This document shows, piece by piece, positions 6,305-11,643 of a stretch of 11,643 nt of DNA. Below the pieces are notes generated by a model, which worked only from the letters and a program-made list of their open reading frames with translations, was not told the origin of the DNA and ran no database searches. The translations under genes and the position numbers were made by a program. Within the stretch, counting starts at the first letter, position 1. Each line of letters opens with the position of its first letter. Origin of the DNA: CAYWMD01 sp964458575 (GTDB lineage: Bacteria > Verrucomicrobiota > Verrucomicrobiia > Limisphaerales > JADLHS01); the NCBI GenBank assembly GCA_964458575.1, contig CAYWMD010000100.1, positions 1 to 11,643 of the forward strand. The letters are read 5' to 3'.

Positions 6305-9300
6305 TCAATGATTCCGGATGGGCGCGGTCAGGCGGACGCGCGTGCCGTGCGGTGGCGCCGGGCTGACCGAAAACTCGCCGCCCACATCTTCCATGCGTTT
6401 GCGCATGTTGCGCAACCCATTTCTGCCCTTGTTCTCCGCGCCGACGGGCAGTCCCCGGCCGTTGTCCTCGATTTCGAAGGTGAACCGGCCGGCTTCGAAG
6501 GTCAGCCTTACCTTCACGGCGGTGGCTTGCGCGTGTTTCACGACGTTGTTGACCGATTCTTTGAAAGCGAGAAAGACATTGTGCCGCACGTCGGGCGGAA
6601 CGGGTGTGGCGGGCAGTTGATCCGGCACTTCGAGCCGATGGGTCAGACCGGCCAGCGCGAAATATTCCTGGGCGTACTTGCAGGCGTAGGTAGCCAGACC
6701 TTCGAGCGTGTCGTTGGCCGGGTTGGCGGCCCAGACAATTTCATCGAGCGCATGTGCGGTCGCACGGGCGGTTTGGGAGATCTGCCGTGCGTGGCCTTCG
6801 ACCTCGTCCGGCAAGTGTTTATCGGATTCGACCATTTCACCGAGCAGCGAGACCTGCGTCAGATTCGCCCCGAGCTGATCGTGCAGGTCGCGGGCGATAC
6901 GGGCGCGTTCCTTTTCCAAGGCTTCCTTCTGTCGCAATTGCGCGAGCTGGCGCTGAAGCTTTTGCGTGGAAATGAGATGGACGGTGGCGACGATCGCTCC
7001 CAGCAAAATCGCGGCGCTGAGGGTGAGAAACCACCACTTTCGCCAGAACGGCGGCTCAACCGTGATGGCCAGCACCGCACCGGCATTGTTCCAAATCCCG
7101 TCTTCATTGCAGGCCGTGACACGAAAACGATAATCACCAGGTGGCAGGCGGGGATACCGGACACTGCGGTCAGTCCCGGCATCGGTCCAGCCGGAGTCGT
7201 GGCCTTCCAACTGATATTTAAACCGTGCCTGGTCGGGCGCACTCAGGTTGAGACTCGTGTAACGGATTTCCAAACGTTCCTTGCCGGCGGGAATCGTCAC
7301 CCGGCCGGGCCAGCCGGCGCGGAGTTGATTTGTGTTCTGGAGGATGTCATCCAGGAACACCCGTTCGATGACGACCGGCGGAGGATTTGTGTTCTGATGG
7401 ATCAAACCCGGATTGACCGAGACCAGTCCGAGTGTGGTCGCAAACCACATCCGTCCTTCCCGCCCGCGCCACGCCGCGGGCTGGGAGCCGGACGAACACT
7501 CATCCTTGAGCAATCCATCCGCGCGGTTGTACACGCGCCAGCGAATGTTCCTGGTTTTGTCGGCGGCAAAATCGTTCAGGTCCTGTTTCTCGACGCGGAC
7601 CAGTCCCACCGAAGAACCGATCCACAAGGCGCCCTGCCGGTCATCGGCAATATACTTGATGCTGTTGTCCGGCAGGCCCTCGCGTTTCGAGAAATGCGTC
7701 CAACTGCCGCCGGCGAACCGCGCCAGGCCGCGGGCCCGGATGCCGACCCACACCGCACCTTCGGCGTCCGCCAGCACTGCGGAGATCTGTCCGCCCGGAA
7801 ACCCGCTCGCAACTTGAACGGGTGAGAAAAGTCCATCCTGTCCCAGGAACAGCCCGTTCGCCGTGCCAACCCACACATGCCCGGCTGTGTCGTTTGCGAC
7901 GGCGGTGATGGTCTCGGCGGCCAGGCCGTTGGTCATAAATTCCCAATGGTCACCCGTCCGGCGCGCCAGTCCGGATTGCGTGCCGGCCCACAACCCACCC
8001 GCGCGATCCTCGTACAGCACCGACACGCTGACGTTCGGGCCGGTGAGGCGTGATTCGTTGACCGGCTGAAACCTGTCCTTCACCAGCTCAAACAATCCGA
8101 AGTCGCGCGTTCCCACCCAGACCTGTTGCTGGCGATCCACGAACACCGCCGAAGAATTGGGTTCCCGGTTCCGGCCCAGCCCGACCAGACCTTCCTCCGG
8201 ACCAAACTCCCGCAACTCGCCATCCTTTAACCGTGCCGTCCGCCCTCCGGCGATACCCACCCACAAACCGCCGGCGGCATCCTCGCAAACCGACTGGACC
8301 GTTTTCGATGCGGTTGCCGGCAGCACCTCGAACACATGGCGCTTCACGCGATCCACCCCGCCGCCGTCCGTGCCAACCCACAAACTGCCCTCGCGATCCA
8401 CCAGCAACGATTGGGCAGTGCCATGCGACAAGCCGTTGTCACTGGTCAATGTCTGCGCCCGCCCGTCGGCATCGAACCAGGTCAAACCCCGATCCAGCGT
8501 CCCCACGACCAGATTGCCCGCCAGGTCCTCGCACGCGGATAAAATCGCGGCGTCAGTCCAGGGATAAAACCCGAAATCACGCTCGACGGCCTGGCCGCGA
8601 ATTTTTTGCACCTTGTTGTTCGCCAGCAGCCAAAAACCTCCGGAGCGGCTGGTGAGCAGGTAATCCACCTGGTGCATCTGGTAGCGGCGCGGGGGCGGCA
8701 GGTTCTGTCGGGAGACCACGGCCGTCGAATCCAGCGCGATCAACTCCTGGCCGGTGGCGATCCAGAGCGTGCCGTTGGTCTCCAATGCCAGCGACCGGCA
8801 GTAAGCTGCGATCGGGCCCCACACATCCATGTGTCCGTCGCGGAATCGGCACAACTGCCCGTTTGCGGTCACCAACCAGATGTCGCCGTTTGCTGCTTCC
8901 ACCGCTCCGGTCAGGCGGCCTTCGCGCTGCCGCGTGCCGATGTCGAGTGAACGCACCTGACCGTCCTTGATCAGCTTCGTTCCCTGGGTGTCCGTGCCGA
9001 CCCACAAATTCCCCTGGCTGTCGCCAAACAAAAAAACCACCGGGCCACTGTTCAAGCCCGGCGTCTCGCTTTCGTCGAACACCGTGAACCGGTCCCCGTC
9101 AAATCGCGCCAGGCCGTCGAAGGTGCCGAGCCAGAGGTAACCGTCGCGCGTCTGTGCTAGCGCAATGACCGAACTCGAGGGCAACCCGCTTTCCCAGGAC
9201 TTGATGGCGAATTTGGCGGGCGGGACGACGGCCGGTTCGCAGTTTCCGAAGTGAAAACCACCGAGCCAGAGTCCTGCGATTGCGAGCGCCCACGGGGTCT

Positions 9301-9307
9301 TCGGCAT
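6305..9307 (-). CDS. sensor histidine kinase with two-component-regulator propeller
   Basis: With the start at 9307 the protein has 1000 residues. A signal or N-terminal hydrophobic segment (about 7-20) leads into a periplasmic sensor with 14 LWVGT-type blade motifs (first at 58, last at 620), which fits two seven-bladed propellers. A Y_Y_Y-type domain lies at about 675-752 (FKYQLEGHDSGW near 696) and a membrane helix at about 758-779. A short coiled coil leads to a HisKA_3 dimerisation domain with H809 in RARIARDLHDQLG, then an HATPase with N-box FKESVNNVVKHA (915-926), DNGRGL (948-953) and GRNGLRNM (961-968). It should autophosphorylate H809 on an external signal and pass phosphate to the adjacent regulator. 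The frame is open up to 9856, but that part crosses a repeat and the ligase gene and lacks protein-like sequence. The ligand is unknown. Confidence 0.93.
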   Translation of the reverse strand: MPKTPWALAIAGLWLGGFHFGNCEPAVVPPAKFAIKSWESGLPSSSVIALAQTRDGYLWLGTFDGLARFDGDRFTVFDESETPGLNSGPVVFLFGDSQGNLWVGTDTQGTKLIKDGQVRSLDIGTRQREGRLTGAVEAANGDIWLVTANGQLCRFRDGHMDVWGPIAAYCRSLALETNGTLWIATGQELIALDSTAVVSRQNLPPPRRYQMHQVDYLLTSRSGGFWLLANNKVQKIRGQAVERDFGFYPWTDAAILSACEDLAGNLVVGTLDRGLTWFDADGRAQTLTSDNGLSHGTAQSLLVDREGSLWVGTDGGGVDRVKRHVFEVLPATASKTVQSVCEDAAGGLWVGIAGGRTARLKDGELREFGPEEGLVGLGRNREPNSSAVFVDRQQQVWVGTRDFGLFELVKDRFQPVNESRLTGPNVSVSVLYEDRAGGLWAGTQSGLARRTGDHWEFMTNGLAAETITAVANDTAGHVWVGTANGLFLGQDGLFSPVQVASGFPGGQISAVLADAEGAVWVGIRARGLARFAGGSWTHFSKREGLPDNSIKYIADDRQGALWIGSSVGLVRVEKQDLNDFAADKTRNIRWRVYNRADGLLKDECSSGSQPAAWRGREGRMWFATTLGLVSVNPGLIHQNTNPPPVVIERVFLDDILQNTNQLRAGWPGRVTIPAGKERLEIRYTSLNLSAPDQARFKYQLEGHDSGWTDAGTDRSVRYPRLPPGDYRFRVTACNEDGIWNNAGAVLAITVEPPFWRKWWFLTLSAAILLGAIVATVHLISTQKLQRQLAQLRQKEALEKERARIARDLHDQLGANLTQVSLLGEMVESDKHLPDEVEGHARQISQTARATAHALDEIVWAANPANDTLEGLATYACKYAQEYFALAGLTHRLEVPDQLPATPVPPDVRHNVFLAFKESVNNVVKHAQATAVKVRLTFEAGRFTFEIEDNGRGLPVGAENKGRNGLRNMRKRMEDVGGEFSVSPAPPHGTRVRLTAPIRNH

Positions 9308-9548
9308 GCGCCATTGTTCGGAGGAAGGCGTGACGATGTAAAGCCGATTGACGCCGTTCAAATCGCCGGGAGCGCAACGCGGCAACCCCCCCACCAGCGC
9401 TTGGGGAACACGCGGCGGGGAAGCCGCGCCAACCGGCCGGCAGGATGCCCGCCTCCACCGTGGTGGCGCGCTTCCCAGCGTGCCGGTGAGGGCGGCATCC
9501 GTGCCGCCGGTTGGTGATGTTACCGCAAACCGATCCCGACCGGTGCGT
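9308..9548. other. non-coding gap between ligase and kinase genes
   Basis: These 241 bases hold no supported gene. They contain a GC-rich hairpin (CGCGGC/GCCGCG, 9411-9428) directly abutting a long double-hairpin inverted repeat (9429-9514). No T-tract follows on the minus strand, so a standard terminator for the ligase gene is not evident, and no clear promoter for the kinase is visible. Confidence 0.6.
9429..9514. repeat. second double-hairpin inverted repeat (REP/BIME-like)
   Basis: Two 27-base arms, 9429-9455 and 9488-9514, are inverted copies (21 of 27 positions match without gaps) around a 32-base spacer. Outer ends are CCAACCGG and CCGGTTGG, inner ends GCCTC and GAGG. The right arm is itself a perfect hairpin GGCGGCA-TCCG-TGCCGCC (9491-9508). 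The left arm holds a weaker one around GGCAGGATGCC. The plan is the same as at 4356-4424 but the sequence differs. Confidence 0.7.
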
Positions 9549-11453
9549 CTATTTCGGCGGCGTCCCGTTTTGGGCGCCCGCCGCTTCGAGCAGCTTGCTG
9601 GTGGCGATTTGCAGGTAAGAGGCTGCGATCTCGTTGGTCTTGGATTGCAGCCGGAGGGAACGTTCACACCACAATCGCGCCGCGGCATAATCCTGCTTCT
9701 GCGCGTAGTGCCAGCCGACGTAGGCCGCCGTGAAATAGCCATTGGGGTCCAGTTCCGCCGCGCGCGTGATGTACGGTTCGGCTTCGCCCGTCCGATCCAG
9801 CCAGTCCAGACAGATGCCGTATCCCAGATAACTTTGGTCGTCGTAACGATTGGCATTCGTGCCGCGCGCGAACCAGGTCATGGCGTTGGTGGCCAGTTCC
9901 TGGTAATCGCTGCCCCCGGCAAAACTTTGCAGTCGGAGACCCTCGCCGACCTGCCAGGTGTTTTCGAAATTGCCCGACTCGGCGGCGAACGCTTTCGCGC
10001 GCGCGGCGATTTCCTCCGGTGTGTAGGCGAAACCGGCGCTTGCCCTGGCGGAGTTGGCGCGCACCAGCCAGAGACATTCGCGGCCCAGCCGCCCCTCCTG
10101 CCAGCCCAGATACCCCAGCCCCGCCAGCAAAACCAGGGTGATCACGACGCGCAGGCCCGCGCCCACCCGCACCCAGTAACCCTCCGTGGCGAATCGCAGA
10201 TGACTGCTCAACAACGCCACCAGCCCGACCGCGAGCATCGCGTTGGCGGGGATTTGCAGGTTGAAATCCACCAGCGCGTGGATCAGCGCCGCCACCAGCG
10301 CGAGCGTGGCCCCCAGGAAGAAGGCGAATTTGTTGCTTTGGTTGCTTTTGAAATCATTCTCCGCGCGCCGCACATGTTTCCAGGTTTTCAGCACCCCCGC
10401 GAGCAGGACGATCAGGCCCGTGCCCACCAACGCACCGCCGGCCACGCCCCAATCCGCCAGCGTGTTGAGGTATTCGTTGTGCGCCCGATCCGGCCGCAAC
10501 TGCACGGATGCCGGCCGGTAGGCGCGGAAACGATAATCAAAATGTCCCGGCCCGACGCCCAGCCAGACGTGATCGCGCCACATCTGCACCGTGGCCTGCC
10601 ACAATTCGAACCGCATGTCCGCCTCGACGTTCTTGCCCGCTTCCACCCCGGCCTGCATGCGGCTCTTCAGGAACTGGCTCTTGGAAAACAGAAACGCCCC
10701 GCCGCCGATCAGGCACAGCATCAACACCAGCGACGGCAGGCGATAATTCCGATGCAACGCCAGCGTGCCGAACAACAACAGCACCGCGCATCCCGCCGCC
10801 AGCCAGCTTCCCCGCGATAGGGTGACGCCGATGCCTGCCACGATTACCAGGGCGGCGTAACCCAGCAGCACCTTGGTCACGGGTTTGGCCCGGCCCACCA
10901 GCGTGTAGGCCAGCGCCAGCGGCAGCAGCATTTCCAGAAACCCGCCGAGATGATTCGGGCAGATGTACGTTCCCACCCCGCGTCCCTTGTAAGGCGTGTG
11001 ATACTGCCACACCCGATCCGAGCCGGTGAGGAATTGAAAAACTGCGTAGCCGGCAATGGCCAGCGCCAGAAAAATCATCGTGAAGCTGATGATCTGCGTG
11101 GACTCCTGCCGGTGCAGATTGTTCAGGATGGCGAAAAACAGGAACGCATAAATCAGGATGCGAATCAATTCCTGTCGCCCCACGTATTCGATGTCGCAGG
11201 TCAGATACCGGGCGACGGCGTAACCCGCGAACAGCAGCACCACCCAGCAAATCGGCGGCCAGAGCAAACGTCGCTGTTCACCCGCCCACAGACGAATCAC
11301 CCACAGCAGTATCACCCCCAGCGTCAATCCCTGGATGATCAGGAACTCCGACGGACGCACCGCTCCCAGCGCCAGCGGTCCGAAAACCAAGATGGCGAGC
11401 ACGAGGCCCAGAATGCCCCGCTCACACCAGCGATCCAAAACTTCGCGATTCAT
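9549..11453 (-). CDS. O-antigen ligase/polymerase-type membrane protein with TPR-like C-terminus
   Basis: This 634-residue protein belongs by its pattern to the O-antigen ligase/Wzy (PF04932-type) family, which joins or polymerises lipid-linked glycans on the outer face of the inner membrane. Many hydrophobic helices cover about 13-260 and 340-450. Family-like marks are PNHLGGFLEMLLPLA (166-180), LSRGSW (212-217), the loop sequence GVGPGHF (299-305) and HNEYLNTLADWGVAGG (325-340), and VDFNLQIPANA (395-405). Residues 455-625 form a soluble helical region with TPR-like repeats (for example EAEPYITRAAELDPNGYFTA near 557-576). Whether it is a ligase or a polymerase cannot be told from sequence alone. 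Its ATG overlaps the stop of the preceding gene as ATGA, so the two are translationally coupled, and no Shine-Dalgarno sequence is visible. The kinase gene follows after 241 bp. Confidence 0.88.
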   Translation of the reverse strand: MNREVLDRWCERGILGLVLAILVFGPLALGAVRPSEFLIIQGLTLGVILLWVIRLWAGEQRRLLWPPICWVVLLFAGYAVARYLTCDIEYVGRQELIRILIYAFLFFAILNNLHRQESTQIISFTMIFLALAIAGYAVFQFLTGSDRVWQYHTPYKGRGVGTYICPNHLGGFLEMLLPLALAYTLVGRAKPVTKVLLGYAALVIVAGIGVTLSRGSWLAAGCAVLLLFGTLALHRNYRLPSLVLMLCLIGGGAFLFSKSQFLKSRMQAGVEAGKNVEADMRFELWQATVQMWRDHVWLGVGPGHFDYRFRAYRPASVQLRPDRAHNEYLNTLADWGVAGGALVGTGLIVLLAGVLKTWKHVRRAENDFKSNQSNKFAFFLGATLALVAALIHALVDFNLQIPANAMLAVGLVALLSSHLRFATEGYWVRVGAGLRVVITLVLLAGLGYLGWQEGRLGRECLWLVRANSARASAGFAYTPEEIAARAKAFAAESGNFENTWQVGEGLRLQSFAGGSDYQELATNAMTWFARGTNANRYDDQSYLGYGICLDWLDRTGEAEPYITRAAELDPNGYFTAAYVGWHYAQKQDYAAARLWCERSLRLQSKTNEIAASYLQIATSKLLEAAGAQNGTPPK

Positions 11454-11643
11454 TGCGCCCGTAAATGGGTGAAGCTGCCAAACAAACGTCCGGCCACAAA
11501 CTTGTTGCCGGCGGCCTCAAGATGAACGGCGTTCGCCTCCGGGTAAAGCGCGTTTCGGGGAACAAGGTCACCAAGGGCGCACCACGCCACACCACCAAGA
11601 CGGCGCGCGGCACTCCGGGCCGCAGCACGCGCGCAGGTTGGAA
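11450..11643 (-). CDS. C-terminal end of an unidentified gene, possibly SGNH hydrolase-like
   Basis: The gene is cut by the right edge; about 64 codons remain. This frame ends in a TGA that overlaps the ligase ATG (ATGA), the usual sign of a coupled operon. The end contains YPEANAVHLEAAGNKFVAGR, which resembles the last catalytic block of SGNH/GDSL esterases (D-x-x-H-L-x-x-x-G), but with Asn where the Asp is expected. If that reading is right it could be a carbohydrate esterase or acyltransferase-like partner of polysaccharide synthesis. The family call is tentative and the first 25 residues look less protein-like. A second frame is also open through the region, with lower plausibility because it has no coupling and an Arg/Pro-rich composition. 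Confidence 0.5.
   Translation of the reverse strand, partial: PTCARAAARSAARRLGGVAWCALGDLVPRNALYPEANAVHLEAAGNKFVAGRLFGSFTHLRAQ

Noticed and set aside
6056..7825. 589-codon plus-strand open frame opposite the kinase and regulator
   Set aside because: The opposite strand encodes complete receiver and kinase motifs, and the plus frame shows no recognisable domain.
9308..9856. N-terminal extension of the kinase to 9856
   Set aside because: The extra 183 codons cross the ligase 3' end and the repeat element and are Arg/Thr-rich. The hydrophobic N-terminus begins at 9307.
9348..10820. 490-codon plus-strand open frame opposite the ligase gene
   Set aside because: Its composition (Gln/Arg/His/Pro) mirrors membrane codons of the minus strand, and no family features are seen.
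11422..11628. 68-codon minus-strand frame across the start of the ligase gene
   Set aside because: It runs into the ligase coding region in another frame and lacks protein-like composition. The ATGA-coupled frame is better.

Overview
The window is GC-rich bacterial DNA with eight complete protein genes, one gene cut by the right edge and a possible gene tail at the left edge. The gene types suggest a Verrucomicrobiota-like bacterium, perhaps of the Pedosphaera/Limisphaerales kind: a giant beta-propeller sensor kinase, an exported BNR sialidase-like protein, a Tyr/Trp-patch and Ser/Gly-rich secreted protein, and double-hairpin intergenic repeats. This placement is inferred from style and recall, not from any phylogenetic marker. 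Hardly any start codon has a recognisable Shine-Dalgarno sequence. I see no rRNA, tRNA, CRISPR array, transposase or phage gene.

Layout. Bases 1-159 are mostly unassigned. On the minus strand lie an exported sialidase/BNR protein (160-1371) and a secreted low-complexity protein (1518-2984). The latter is divergent from ribD on the plus strand (3142-4290). After a 221-bp gap rich in hairpins and repeats comes ribE, riboflavin synthase (4512-5123, plus). Together ribD and ribE provide the deaminase/reductase step and the final step of riboflavin synthesis. No FMN riboswitch is visible. A small YgdI/YgdR-type lipoprotein gene (5101-5358, minus) overlaps the ribE 3' end tail to tail.

The right half is one minus-strand block, transcribed right to left. 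It holds the tail of an unidentified gene (possibly SGNH hydrolase-like), an O-antigen ligase/polymerase-type membrane protein with a TPR-like C-terminus (9549-11453, ATGA-coupled to the gene before it), a 241-bp non-coding gap with a second double-hairpin repeat, a 1000-residue sensor histidine kinase with 14 propeller blades (6305-9307), and its NarL/LuxR-type response regulator (5677-6303; TGA-A-ATG junction). An intrinsic terminator at 5419-5450 probably ends this block. Kinase and regulator clearly form one signalling pair. A link to the polysaccharide genes just upstream is suggested only by position.

I did not find a clearly new multi-gene system. The less ordinary items are two intergenic elements (4356-4424 and 9429-9514) that share a hairpin-spacer-inverted-hairpin plan but not their sequence, a heptad repeat just before ribE, and the multi-zone secreted protein at 1518-2984.
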